Below the pieces are notes generated by a model. That model saw nothing but the letters and a program-made list of their open reading frames with translations, did no database searches and was not told the origin of the DNA. This document shows, piece by piece, positions 49,301-57,566 of a stretch of DNA of 64,000 bases (position 1 is its first letter; every line of letters begins with the position of its first letter). Both the position numbers and the translations under genes were made by a program. This DNA is from Pseudomonadota bacterium (lineage in GTDB: Bacteria; Pseudomonadota; Alphaproteobacteria; Sphingomonadales; Sphingomonadaceae): NCBI GenBank assembly GCA_021847605.1, contig JAJZQN010000012.1:1-64000 (forward strand). The letters are read 5' to 3'.

Positions 49301-49971
49301 AGCGCGGCACGCAGGCCACCGACATAGGCACGCAGCACGGGCGAGAGATAGGCGTCGGCCAGCGTCGTGTCGCCACGCCCGATCAGGCGGATGAGCGGCG
49401 CGACGTCATGGCTGGCGCTGATCTGGGTGAAACCGATGTCGGCGGCGATGGCGGCAATCCGTCGTTCATGGTCGGGATAGCGATAGCCGTGCATCAGCGC
49501 GATCGCGACGGCGCGCAGTCCACGGTCATAAGCGGCCTGCAAGGCGGCGCGGACGGCGTCCTCATCCAGCGAGCGCAAGATCGTGCCGTCGGCCATGATC
49601 CGCTCGTCCATTTCGGCGACTTCGGCATGGAGAGGATCGGGCAGACGGATCGCGCGGGCGAACAGATCGGGCCGTTCCTGCGTGCCGATGCGGATAGCGT
49701 CGCGAAAACCGCGCGTGATCGCCAGCAGCACAGGCTCACCCTTGCGTTCCAACAGGGCGTTAGTGGCGATGGTGGTGCCGATGCGCAGCGCACAGGATGG
49801 AATTGCTCCCTTACCTGCCCCCGTCAACCGGCGCACCGCCTCCACCGCGGCATCGGCATAGCGTTCCGGGTCGCTCGACAGCAATTTTACGGTGTGCAGC
49901 CGCCCGTCGGGGTCACGCGCCACCACATCGGTAAAGGTGCCGCCACGGTCGATCCAGAATTGCCAGTCCAT
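46396..49971 (-). CDS. fused hydantoinase A/B (5-oxoprolinase family)
   Basis: 1191 residues from ATG 49971 ([20 protein letters not shown]). HyuA-type N-terminal half: an actin-like ATP site with [45 protein letters not shown] and [18 protein letters not shown]. HyuB-type C-terminal half from about residue 690: [58 protein letters not shown], and a Gly-rich end. Full-length single-chain layout as in 5-oxoprolinase, which opens 5-oxoproline to glutamate using ATP. Hydantoin or related amides are alternative substrates. Confidence 0.92.
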   Translation of the reverse strand: MDWQFWIDRGGTFTDVVARDPDGRLHTVKLLSSDPERYADAAVEAVRRLTGAGKGAIPSCALRIGTTIATNALLERKGEPVLLAITRGFRDAIRIGTQERPDLFARAIRLPDPLHAEVAEMDERIMADGTILRSLDEDAVRAALQAAYDRGLRAVAIALMHGYRYPDHERRIAAIAADIGFTQISASHDVAPLIRLIGRGDTTLADAYLSPVLRAYVGGLRAALGERADMLFMQSSGGLTSGDLFRGKDAILSGPAGGIVGLARTAEQAGFGEVIGFDMGGTSTDVSHYAGAYERDNEAKVAGVRLRAPMMRIHTIAAGGGSICSFVDGRFRVGPESAGAVPGPACYRRGGPLTITDCNVMLGKIQPAFFPSLFGPNGDQPLDVAAVEARFADICAQVERDTGRIMTPRDAAQGFIAVAVASMANAIKRISVARGHDVARYTLASFGGAGGQHACLVADALGMDRVMIHPLGGVLSAYGMGLADRRAVRERTLALPLGGEAQDEVDRAVAALSDEVRADLPDADRVEIMARLRHAGTDSLFDVPLGPEGAMRADFEAQHRARFGFDGKGAVLIDMIRVEAIADTREAMEDIVQIAAQAAPPAAQVDYAGQDAPVHDRAGLSADSLIDGPALIIDPVSTTAVEPGWRARIDAIGNLILTRHIPRPKPDSGDAHAVDAVRLEVMGGLFMAIAEEMGAALQNSASSVNIRERLDFSCALFDAAGNLVANAPHMPVHLGSMGDSIRTIMRRRGTGDDGAPIDGRGMQPGDVYALNAPYDGGTHLPDVTVVMPVFVDGQDAAPSFYVAARGHHADIGGITPGSMPPNSRSVEEEGIILDNLLVVDRGDFREGDIRALLGSGPWPARNIDQNIADLSAQIAACAKGASELHRISALYGTAMVAAYMGHVQDQAEAAVRRLIGNLSDGEFRYAMDDGATVRVRVTLDRQHRSATIDFSGSSDQLPGNFNAPLSVVRAAVLYVVRTLIDEAVPMNDGCLKPISILVPEGSMLRPRHPAAVVAGNVETSQVVTDALFGALGVMAGAQGTMNNFTFGNDRHQYYETIAGGSGAGPDYDGAPVVQTHMTNSRLTDPEILESRFPVLLEEFSIRAGSGGTGRHRGGDGGLRRVRFLESMQAGILSNRRIVPPFGLAGGAPGDVGRNRVERADGRIETLGSTDGAALEPGDVFVIETPGGGGYG

Positions 49972-50083
49972 GGGCCGGGTGATGGCGGGCGCGAACGGAA
50001 TTGGCAAGCGGACGCCGTACGGCAATTGTAGTGATGCGGATGTTTACCGTTTCGATTATGAACCATTTTACCGATCAGGGTTA

Positions 50084-50350
50084 ATGGCTCAATCCATCAT
50101 CGTCCCGTTTGCTGGGGAGAGCAGACCCGTGACTGCCATGACCACCAACGCCGAATTCCTGATTGCCGATATTGCAGATGCCGTGACGGTGCGTTCCATA
50201 GCCCCCGAAACGCGATCCTTTGCGGTTTCCATACCCGCGCCCACGCCGTCAGAACCGGTCGTCGGCGGCCTGATCCGCGCATTGCCTTTGGCTTTGGCTG
50301 TCGGCGTCGCCTTATGGGCGCTGGTCGCTGTCGCCATCGCGATGGCATAG
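50084..50350 (+). CDS. small single-pass membrane protein, hypothetical
   Basis: 88 residues from ATG 50084 (CAGGG upstream). A soluble N-terminal part (TTNAEFLIADIADAVTVRSI) and one C-terminal helix (LIRALPLALAVGVALWALVA). No family recognised. Lies alone between the divergent oxoprolinase gene and the histidine kinase. Confidence 0.5.
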   Translation: MAQSIIVPFAGESRPVTAMTTNAEFLIADIADAVTVRSIAPETRSFAVSIPAPTPSEPVVGGLIRALPLALAVGVALWALVAVAIAMA

Positions 50351-50412
50351 GGCGTATTCCGGAATTTTTCGGGGGGCGCGGAAGCCGCTTGCTCTGAACC
50401 CTGCTATTCAGC

Positions 50413-52284
50413 ATGAGAGGCGGCATGCCCGCCATGCGTCCCGAACGTTCCGTCATTCTGCTCTTTGCCGCGTTGCTGACCTTGCTGGTCGCGGCGAGCG
50501 GCACCTATTGGCTGTATCGGAGCCAGCAGGACAGTGCGCGATGGATCACCCATACGCTGCGGGTGGAAAATCGCCTGTCTACCTTGCTCTCTCAGGTACA
50601 GGCCGCAGAAAGCAGCCAGCGCGGTTTTCTGCTGACGCGCGAACCGGAATTTCTGGTCCCCTATAATGAGGTGAAGGACCAGTGGGTCGCCAGTATTGCG
50701 ACCCTGCGCAACGAGGTGCGCGACAATCCGCCACAGGCACAGGCGGTCGATATTCTCAGTCGCATGATCACCCGTCGCATGGACCAGATGCAGGTCGGCA
50801 TCGACCGGCAACGCATGGGGCGGCGTGTCGACAATATTCTGATCGCGCGCGGATATAAGATGATGTCCGAAATCCGTGGCCATGTTGCCGCGATGAAGGC
50901 GCGCGAAGAACATTTGCTGGCGCAGCGCAGCCGGCATGGCGCTCGGCTCAGCGCGCTGGTATCGAGCGGTATGGCGCTCAGTGCCGCGCTCATCATCCTG
51001 ATGGGCTTCATGGCGCTGCGCACCGCACGCCGCCGCACGCTGGAAGCGGTCGAGGCGGGACGCGCGCTGCGCGCTGCCAATGAGCAGCTGATCGTGGAAG
51101 GGAAAGAGCGGGAAGCCGCGCAGGCCCAGCTGCGTCAGGTGCAGAAGATGGAATCCATCGGCCAGCTCACCGGCGGCATCGCCCATGATTTCAACAATAT
51201 GCTGGCCATCGTCATCGGATCGCTCGACATCGCGCGGCGGCGGCTGGGCGAGGATGGCGACCCGCGCGTCATCAAGGGCATCGACAATGCCGCTGAAGGC
51301 GCGCAGCGCGCCGCGCAACTGACCGCCCGTCTGCTCGCCTTTTCCCGGCAACAGCCATTGGAACCGCACCCCACCGACCTCAACAAGCTGGTCGGTGGCA
51401 TGTCGGAACTGCTGCGCCGGACCATCGGTGAGGATATGCGGGTGGAAACCGTGCTGGCCGGCGGCCTGTGGCGCGCGGCGATCGACCCCAGCCAGCTTGA
51501 AAATGCGATATTGAATCTGTGCGTCAATGCGCGCGATGCGATGCCGGGCGGCGGACGGGTCACGATCGAGACGGCGAACGCGCATCTGGACGACGCCTAT
51601 TGCGCCGCCCATGACGAGGTTTCGCCGGGGCAATATGTAATGGTATCGGTCACGGATACCGGCACCGGCATGCCGCCCGAAGTGGTAGAGCGGGCGTTCG
51701 ACCCCTTCTTTACCACCAAGGGCGTGGGCAAGGGCACGGGCCTTGGCCTCAGCCAGGTATTCGGCTTCATCAAACAGTCGCACGGCCATGTGAAAATCTA
51801 TTCAGAGCCGAGCCAGGGCACGATCATCAAAATGTATCTGCCACGCCATTATGGCGAGGACAGCATCGTGGGCGGCTATGCCGCGCCCGCGCCCGAAACC
51901 CTGCCGCGCGCGCAAGGCGAGGAAATCATCCTGCTGGTCGAAGATGAAGAACGGGTCCGGCACATGTCGGCCGATTCTCTGCGCGAACTGGGCTATACCA
52001 TCGTGCAGGCGTCGGACGGGGAGCAGGCGCTGGCCATGCTGACCATCCAGCCGCGCATCGACATGATCTTCACCGACATCGTCATGCCCGGCATCAACGG
52101 CCGGGTGCTGGCCGACCGCGCGCGCGAAACACGTCCGGACATGAAGGTGCTGTTCACCACCGGCTATACCCGCAACGCCATCGTCCATAACGGCATGCTG
52201 GACCCCGGCGTCGCCTTCCTCGCGAAACCCTTTACGCTCGACCAGTTGGCGGTGAAGGTGCGGCAGGTGCTGGACGGGGAATAG
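50413..52284 (+). CDS. hybrid histidine kinase (CHASE3, HisKA, HATPase, receiver)
   Basis: 623 residues. Helix 1 (about 13-34), a periplasmic CHASE3 sensor (about 40-175, with AAESSQRGFLLTREPEFL), helix 2 (about 183-203), a short coiled linker, the H-box GGIAHDFNNMLA with phospho-His 258, N-box NLCVNARDAMPGGG, G-boxes VTDTGTGMPPEVVE and GKGTGLGLSQVFG, and a C-terminal receiver with LLVEDEERVR and FTDIVMPGING (phospho-Asp). ATG 50425 may be the real start. Sensed signal unknown. Confidence 0.92.
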   Translation: MRGGMPAMRPERSVILLFAALLTLLVAASGTYWLYRSQQDSARWITHTLRVENRLSTLLSQVQAAESSQRGFLLTREPEFLVPYNEVKDQWVASIATLRNEVRDNPPQAQAVDILSRMITRRMDQMQVGIDRQRMGRRVDNILIARGYKMMSEIRGHVAAMKAREEHLLAQRSRHGARLSALVSSGMALSAALIILMGFMALRTARRRTLEAVEAGRALRAANEQLIVEGKEREAAQAQLRQVQKMESIGQLTGGIAHDFNNMLAIVIGSLDIARRRLGEDGDPRVIKGIDNAAEGAQRAAQLTARLLAFSRQQPLEPHPTDLNKLVGGMSELLRRTIGEDMRVETVLAGGLWRAAIDPSQLENAILNLCVNARDAMPGGGRVTIETANAHLDDAYCAAHDEVSPGQYVMVSVTDTGTGMPPEVVERAFDPFFTTKGVGKGTGLGLSQVFGFIKQSHGHVKIYSEPSQGTIIKMYLPRHYGEDSIVGGYAAPAPETLPRAQGEEIILLVEDEERVRHMSADSLRELGYTIVQASDGEQALAMLTIQPRIDMIFTDIVMPGINGRVLADRARETRPDMKVLFTTGYTRNAIVHNGMLDPGVAFLAKPFTLDQLAVKVRQVLDGE

Positions 52285-52356
52285 GCGCGGGCGATTGCTG
52301 CGTGGTTGCCCGGCTCTCAAATGGCCATTTGGGGTGAGTCCAGGACGGTCAGACTA

Positions 52357-52471
52357 CGTCATGCTGAACTTGTTTCAGCATCCATCCAGCGGCCCAATCC
52401 ATTGTACAAATTGGATAAATAGATCCTGAAACAAGTTCAGGATGACGTCCCTCTCAACGGCTTAGCTATGG
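52357..52471 (-). repeat. dispersed repeat family A, copy 3 (inverted)
   Basis: Reads CGTCATGCTGAACTTG, then the inverted arm AACAAGTTCAGGATGACG and CTAAGCCGTTGAGAGG on the opposite strand. Orientation is opposite to the copies at 27470 and 35279. It fills most of the gap between the kinase and the oxidase. Confidence 0.8.
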
Positions 52472-52505
52472 CCGATTTTCAACTGTCCGACTTACCCCCG
52501 CATCC

Positions 52506-53663
52506 CTAAGCCCAGAATGTTGCCAGCTTCTGCACCGACGCCTCGGCCGCTGCCCGGTCCGGTTCTTCATTGGCGTCGCCATAGCCGAACCATTCGTCCG
52601 TCCCGACATCCTGCACGACGATACCGTCGCGGCGCGCCAGCATGGACAAGCCATCATAATAGACGCCAAAGGTCAGGCCCGGCTGCGGGATGAGCCAGGC
52701 GATCTGCCCACGCACCGGCACGATGCTCTCGTCGCGCCACAAGGCACGCGCGCCATAGCCGGTGCAATGGATGATCGATCGCTGTTTCAGCTTCGTCACA
52801 TCGCCCGGTTCGTGAAATTCCATCGGCACGATCCGCCCGCCCGCAATCAGGAAATCATTGGTGAGTTGGTGCATCAGGTCCGCGACGTTGAAAGTCAGCG
52901 AACTGCTGCGCCGGGCATAAGCGGCGCGGAAGGGATGCGTGCCAGACGGCAGCTCCACGCTGCGCGGCGTGATGTCGCGCAATCGCTGTTCCAGGCGCAG
53001 GAACGTGTCAGGGCGCGGCGGGCCGACCGGCGCATGTTCGGGTCGGCGTCCCTCCCATGGCGCATCCGCCAGAACATAGCGGTCGGTCCATTCGACCGGG
53101 CTGCCGGGCAAACCGAGCAAGCCCTGATAATGCTGGAAAGAAGCACGGGCCATGCTTTCCCAACGGTCGCCAAAACCCGGATCGGCCGCTTTTTCCATCG
53201 CGATCCGGCTGTCGGGCGTCCAGCTTCCCGTCGCGCGGGCGGAACGGACGAGGGGAAATTGCTCCTTGGCATAGATGGTGACGCTGGCCCCGGCACGCTG
53301 CGCCGTCAGCGCCGCCGTCAGGCCCAGCGCGCCCGCGCCGATCACCGCCACGTCATGCACACCGTCGGCCATGGCCATCGCCACCGCAATCTGCGCCGAT
53401 CCCCAACTGAGCGACCAGCCGCTGCCACCATGGCCATAATTATGGACGACGCGCTTGCGGCCCACTTCCTCCACCTCGATGCGGGGTCCGGCGGGGCGGA
53501 AGGGGCGCAGGCAGACGGTTGTGCGAAAGATGCGGTCGACACTCGCCCGAACCGGCTCCACCCCGGCCAGCGGCACGAAGGGTGTCGCCGCACCAGCAAC
53601 ACCCGCCAGCGGCAGCGCACCCATGGTGCCGATGCCGCGTCCCAGAAAAGCCCGCCTGTCCAT
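52506..53663 (-). CDS. Tat-exported D-amino-acid-oxidase-like flavoprotein, circularly permuted
   Basis: 385 residues. N-terminus MDRRAFLGRGIGTMGALPLAG is a Tat signal, so it is probably periplasmic. In ordinary D-amino-acid oxidases the Rossmann GxGxxG is N-terminal, and the segment LRPxRP, then HNYGHGG and the FAD-contacting helix is C-terminal. Here LRPFRP is at 52-57 and HNYGHGGSGWSLSWG at 74-88, both before VIGAGALGLTAAL (107-119). The chain ends soon after GYGARALW and VRGQIAWL (317-324) with no C-terminal copy of those motifs. Substrate unknown. Divergent from the radical SAM gene. Confidence 0.85.
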   Translation of the reverse strand: MDRRAFLGRGIGTMGALPLAGVAGAATPFVPLAGVEPVRASVDRIFRTTVCLRPFRPAGPRIEVEEVGRKRVVHNYGHGGSGWSLSWGSAQIAVAMAMADGVHDVAVIGAGALGLTAALTAQRAGASVTIYAKEQFPLVRSARATGSWTPDSRIAMEKAADPGFGDRWESMARASFQHYQGLLGLPGSPVEWTDRYVLADAPWEGRRPEHAPVGPPRPDTFLRLEQRLRDITPRSVELPSGTHPFRAAYARRSSSLTFNVADLMHQLTNDFLIAGGRIVPMEFHEPGDVTKLKQRSIIHCTGYGARALWRDESIVPVRGQIAWLIPQPGLTFGVYYDGLSMLARRDGIVVQDVGTDEWFGYGDANEEPDRAAAEASVQKLATFWA

Positions 53664-53743
53664 CGCCCTGCCCCTTTTCGGTTTGCTTGCTCCTGCCTGT
53701 CATAACGAAGCGCTGTCGCAAAGCCGCCTACTGATCGAGGTTA

Positions 53744-53776
53744 TAGACAATGGTACCGCGCGAACATATCATGAAC
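53744..53776 (+). promoter_or_regulatory. SOS-controlled promoter of the radical SAM gene set
   Basis: -35 TAGACA (53744-53749), 17 bases, -10 TATCAT (53767-53772). The LexA box GAACATATCATGAAC (53762-53776, reverse reading of GTTC-N7-GTTC) covers the -10. Transcription would start at about 53779, immediately before ATG 53780, so the mRNA is probably leaderless. Confidence 0.6.
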
Positions 53777-53779
53777 GAT

Positions 53780-55024
53780 ATGGTGCAACTATCCACCCGG
53801 CAGAAATTGGAGATTTTGGCGGATGCCGCCAAATATGATGCGTCCTGCGCGTCTTCGGGAACGACGAAGCGGGATTCGCGTGGTGGCAAGGGGGTTGGAT
53901 CGACCGAAGGGATGGGCATTTGCCACGCCTATGCACCCGATGGCCGCTGCATTTCCTTGCTGAAAATCCTGCTGACCAACAGCTGCATCTTCGATTGTCA
54001 TTATTGCATCAACCGCCGGTCGAGCGACGTGCGCCGCGCCCGCTTCACCGCTGCTGAAGTGGTCGACCTGACGCTCAGCTTCTATCGCCGCAATTATATC
54101 GAGGGGCTGTTCCTGTCGTCAGGCATCATCCGATCGTCCGACTATACGATGGAGCAGATGGTCGAGGTCGCGCGATCGCTGCGCGAGGATCATGATTTTC
54201 GCGGCTATATTCACCTGAAGACGATCCCCGACGCCGACCCGGAGTTGATGCGGCTGGCCGGACTGCATGCCGACCGCCTGTCGATCAACGTCGAATTGCC
54301 GACGCAGGCGGGGCTGCGAAAGCTGGCACCCGAAAAGGATGGCGGACGCATCGAAAGCGCGATGGGCCGGATGCGGACGGAGATGGAGGAAGGGCAGGAA
54401 GCCAGACGCAAATATCGCAGCGCGCCACGCTTTGCACCCGCTGGCCAGTCGACCCAGATGATCGTCGGCGCGGACGAGGCGGACGACCGCGCCATCATCA
54501 CCCGCGCCAGCAGCCTGTATGACCGGCATCGCCTGCGCCGTGTTTATTACAGCGCCTTTTCCCCCATCCCCTCGCCCAGTGCGGTATTGCCCCTCAAACG
54601 CCCACCGCTGCTGCGCGAACACCGGCTTTATCAGTCGGACTGGATGATGCGCTTTTACGGTTATGAAGCGCAGGATGTGGCGGCAGCGACCGATCCGGCG
54701 ACGGGGTGCCTGCCACTCGACATCGATCCCAAGCTCGCCTGGGCCTTGCGGCATCGCGCGACCTTTCCCGTGGACGTCAACCGCGCACCGCGTGAAATGC
54801 TGCTGCGGGTGCCGGGTCTGGGGGTAAAGGCGGTGGATCGCATTCTGGCCAGTCGGCGCCATCGCCGGCTGCGGCTGGACGACGTGGCCCGGCTCACCAC
54901 GTCGGTCAAAAAGATTCGCCCCTTCCTGATCGCGGCGGACTGGCGGCCGGTCGGACTGGCGGAACGGGCTGACCTGCGCGCCATGCTGGCCCCTCCCGCA
55001 CGGCAACTTTACCTTTTTGCCTGA
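53780..55024 (+). CDS. putative DNA modification/repair radical SAM protein
   Basis: 414 residues from ATG 53780. Radical SAM cluster C69-x3-C73-x2-C76 (CIFDCHYC), preceded by KYDASCASSG and GICHAYAPDGRC, as in the family paired with DUF4130 proteins. A helix-hairpin-helix near 340-358 (LLRVPGLGVKAVDRIL) suggests DNA binding. Earlier ATGs at 53750 and 53771 lie inside the promoter; GAGG stands before 53750, so a start there cannot be excluded. First gene of the set that ends with the DUF4130-UdgX gene. The chemical reaction is not known. Confidence 0.88.
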   Translation: MVQLSTRQKLEILADAAKYDASCASSGTTKRDSRGGKGVGSTEGMGICHAYAPDGRCISLLKILLTNSCIFDCHYCINRRSSDVRRARFTAAEVVDLTLSFYRRNYIEGLFLSSGIIRSSDYTMEQMVEVARSLREDHDFRGYIHLKTIPDADPELMRLAGLHADRLSINVELPTQAGLRKLAPEKDGGRIESAMGRMRTEMEEGQEARRKYRSAPRFAPAGQSTQMIVGADEADDRAIITRASSLYDRHRLRRVYYSAFSPIPSPSAVLPLKRPPLLREHRLYQSDWMMRFYGYEAQDVAAATDPATGCLPLDIDPKLAWALRHRATFPVDVNRAPREMLLRVPGLGVKAVDRILASRRHRRLRLDDVARLTTSVKKIRPFLIAADWRPVGLAERADLRAMLAPPARQLYLFA

Positions 55025-55101
55025 AATCTGCGTTTTTCGGGTTGATCCGGTGGTGCGAACATGATTGTCTGGAAACGAGCCAGCAAGGGAGACAATGGGT
55101 C

Positions 55102-55452
55102 TTGGCGACAGCGTTCCAAAATCGCGCCTATCACCGCAAGAGCTTCGCCAAGCGGATCGGTTCGCATCTGGCGGGCGCCCTGCTTGTCTTCTGCCTCGCC
55201 CAGATTTTCATTGTGTCGAAAATGGGCGGATCGCTCATCCTGCATCTGGGTGTCATCGTGGCTATCGGCGGTTTTGCCATTGCTGCGCGTGGACTGGAAC
55301 ATCGCTGGCAAATGCTGGAGCAGGGCGGTTTGTCGGAAGGTGGCCTTGCGGTGCGGTTCCGCCGCGACGTGCTGCAATTGTGGGGTGCAAGCATTCTGGG
55401 CGCGCTGCTGTGGATACCCGTCACCATCATCTTCCGCTTCCTGTTCGGATAA
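55102..55452 (+). CDS. small two- or three-helix membrane protein in the cassette
   Basis: 116 residues from TTG 55102, with GGGAG ten bases upstream; a longer TTG at 55042 is possible. Helices: AGALLVFCLAQIFIVSKMGG, LILHLGVIVAIGGFAIAARG and ILGALLWIPVTIIFRFLFG. I recognise no family. Same strand as the radical SAM and UdgX genes, and between them, with gaps of 77 and 98 bases. Confidence 0.6.
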   Translation: MATAFQNRAYHRKSFAKRIGSHLAGALLVFCLAQIFIVSKMGGSLILHLGVIVAIGGFAIAARGLEHRWQMLEQGGLSEGGLAVRFRRDVLQLWGASILGALLWIPVTIIFRFLFG

Positions 55453-55550
55453 ATCCCGCCCTGCCGGAAGATCGGCCATCGGATCGGGCATAGACCCGGA
55501 CCCATTTCCTTTGATCGTCGTTGTCCTTCCTCAAACGAGGAGGATTATTC

Positions 55551-56012
55551 ATGGCCAATGCGACGATTTTCGACCGCCTGAAACAGGACCACGACGCCCA
55601 TCGCCAGTTGTTCGCCAAGATGGCGGATGCGGAAAAGGACGAGCAGCTTCGGAAGCTGTTCGAGCAGTTCGTCGTGGAAGTGTCGGCGCATGCCGCCGCC
55701 GAAGAAGAAACCCTCTACGCCACTATGCTGGCGCGACCGGACCTGCGCGAGGATGCACAGCACAGCGTATCGGAACACAAGGAAATCGACGATTATTTCG
55801 AAGAGCTGGCCGACCTCAAATTCAATGGCGATGCCTGGCGCAAAAAGTTTGCCGAGATGAAGAAGCGCTACCTCCACCATATCGAGGAGGAAGAGGAAGA
55901 GATGTTCCCGGACGCCGCCAAGGATTTAAGCGCCGAAGAAGAAGAGAAGTTGGGCAAGCTGTTCGCCAAGCGCAAGCCCGCCGAACTGGAACGGGCGAAA
56001 GCCGACAACTGA
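55551..56012 (+). CDS. hemerythrin-domain protein
   Basis: 153 residues from ATG 55551, preceded by GAGGAGG. Four-helix hemerythrin pattern with His/Glu ligands: LKQDHDAHRQLFAKM, SAHAAAEEETLYATML, VSEHKEIDDYFEEL and YLHHIEEEEEEMFPDA. The di-iron site probably senses or binds oxygen, NO or peroxide. Lies 10 bases before the UdgX gene, so it is co-transcribed. Confidence 0.9.
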   Translation: MANATIFDRLKQDHDAHRQLFAKMADAEKDEQLRKLFEQFVVEVSAHAAAEEETLYATMLARPDLREDAQHSVSEHKEIDDYFEELADLKFNGDAWRKKFAEMKKRYLHHIEEEEEEMFPDAAKDLSAEEEEKLGKLFAKRKPAELERAKADN

Positions 56013-56022
56013 CGGATCTGCC

Positions 56023-57444
56023 ATGCACCGCGTCACGCTGACCGCGCCCGACGATTTTGACGGGTGGCGGGCGGCGGCGCGGCGGTTAGTAGTCGCCGGG
56101 GTCGATCCGGCCGATGTCCTGTGGTCGCTGCCCGATGAGAGTGACGACCTGTTCGGTGCCATGGCCGGTGACGACGATCTGCCACCTGAGCGGGGGAGCG
56201 CGGAATTTTCGGTCCCTCGCGCCTTCGTCGATCTGGCGCAGAGCGCAATCCTGCACCGGGCGCCGGAACGCTTTTCCTTGCTCTATGCGCTGTTGTGCCG
56301 GGTGCGGGCGCGCCCCGGCACAATGGAGGATCGTGCCGATCCGTTGCTGGGCCGGATAGAGGCGCTGGCCAAGACGGTGCGGCGCGACATCCACAAGATC
56401 CGGGCCTTCGTCAGGTTTCGCGCGGTGGAAGACCCGCAAGGTACCCGCTTCGTCGCCTGGTTCGAGCCGGACCATCATATCGTCCGCGCCAATGCAGGCT
56501 TTTTCGCTCGCCGATTTGCAACCATGCGCTGGTCGATCCTGACCCCGGAAATTTCGATCCATTGGGATGGCGACACGTTGCAGGAAGGACCGGGCGCGAC
56601 GCGCGGCGAGGCAGGGCCGGACGAAGACCCGGTGGAGGGGCTGTGGCGCGGCTATTATGCCGCCATCTTCAACCCTGCCCGGTTGAAGACGCGGGCGATG
56701 ATGTCGGAAATGCCGAAAAAATATTGGCGCAATTTGCCGGAGGCATCGCTGATCCCCGAACTGGTCGCGGGTGCGCAGGCCCGCGAAGCGGCGATGATCG
56801 CGACTGCACCGGCATCACCCCGGCGTGCAAATCCGCCGCCATCACAAGCTAAAGACTCTGGCGCTGCATGGCGCGCGCTGCGCGATGCAGCGAAGGACTG
56901 CATCCGATGCCCGCTGCACCGGGACGCGACGCAGATGGTGTTTGGCGAGGGACCGGTCGATGCACCGTTGATGTTTGTCGGCGAACAGCCCGGCGATCAG
57001 GAAGATCTGGCGGGGCGCCCCTTCGTCGGGCCGGCGGGGCAATTGTTCGACGATGCGCTGGCGCAGGCCGGCATCGACCGCAGCCACGCCTATGTCACCA
57101 ACGCGGTCAAACATTTCAAATTTCAATGGCGGGGCAAACATCGCCTGCATCAAGGCCCGAATGCCGGCGAGATCGAAGCATGCCGGTGGTGGCTGGACAG
57201 AGAACGAGCGATCGTGCGGCCGCGCCTGATCGTGGCGTTGGGGGCCAGCGCCGGGCGCGCGATACTGGGCCGGGCGGTCACGATTGCGCGGGTGCGCGGG
57301 CAAGCCATAACGATGGAGGATGGGTCGCAGCTCTGGGTGACGGTGCATCCCAGCTATCTGCTGCGCCTGCCCGATGCGGGGAGGCGTGCGGAGGAGCAGA
57401 CCCGTTTCGTGGAAGATTTACGCCTGGTGGGATCAATGCTCTGA
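56023..57444 (+). CDS. udgX: DUF4130 - UdgX fusion (uracil-DNA-binding protein)
   Basis: 473 residues. N-terminal DUF4130 (about 3-240): FDGWRAAARRLVVAGV, FVRFRAVEDPQGTRFVAWF, PKKYWRNLPEA. C-terminal UdgX (about 280-470): CIRCPLH cluster Cys293/296, FGEGPVDAPLMFVGEQPGDQ, GRPFVGPAGQLFDDAL, NAVKHFKFQWRGKHRLHQGP, Cys387 and VHPSYLLRLP. UdgX proteins form a covalent bond between a loop His and the deoxyribose after removing uracil. The loop KRRIH is KHRLH here, with that His (376) kept. The fourth cluster ligand of family-4 glycosylases is replaced by His364 in the VKHFKF stretch. Partner of the radical SAM protein. Confidence 0.92.
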   Translation: MHRVTLTAPDDFDGWRAAARRLVVAGVDPADVLWSLPDESDDLFGAMAGDDDLPPERGSAEFSVPRAFVDLAQSAILHRAPERFSLLYALLCRVRARPGTMEDRADPLLGRIEALAKTVRRDIHKIRAFVRFRAVEDPQGTRFVAWFEPDHHIVRANAGFFARRFATMRWSILTPEISIHWDGDTLQEGPGATRGEAGPDEDPVEGLWRGYYAAIFNPARLKTRAMMSEMPKKYWRNLPEASLIPELVAGAQAREAAMIATAPASPRRANPPPSQAKDSGAAWRALRDAAKDCIRCPLHRDATQMVFGEGPVDAPLMFVGEQPGDQEDLAGRPFVGPAGQLFDDALAQAGIDRSHAYVTNAVKHFKFQWRGKHRLHQGPNAGEIEACRWWLDRERAIVRPRLIVALGASAGRAILGRAVTIARVRGQAITMEDGSQLWVTVHPSYLLRLPDAGRRAEEQTRFVEDLRLVGSML

Positions 57445-57454
57445 AAGCGGCGAA

Positions 57455-57487
57455 TGCGGAACGGCCGCAGTCCATGGCCGTTCCGCA
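57455..57487. terminator. strong hairpin between convergent udgX and outer-membrane gene
   Basis: TGCGGAACGGCC / GGCCGTTCCGCA, a perfect 12-base stem with a 9-base loop. No T-run on either side, so it acts weakly if at all as a rho-independent terminator. Confidence 0.45.
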
Positions 57488-57566
57488 CCCCTATTCCCTG
57501 CGAAGAGGGAAAAGCCGATTTGGACGGCAGGACGCGCCCGGCGCGCCCTACCCGTCCTTTATCGCA

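Noticed and set aside
47956-50031. Long open frame on the plus strand opposite the oxoprolinase gene
   Set aside because: It is a high-GC antisense shadow: no domain, Arg/His-rich composition, no ribosome site, and the opposite strand has clear family motifs throughout.
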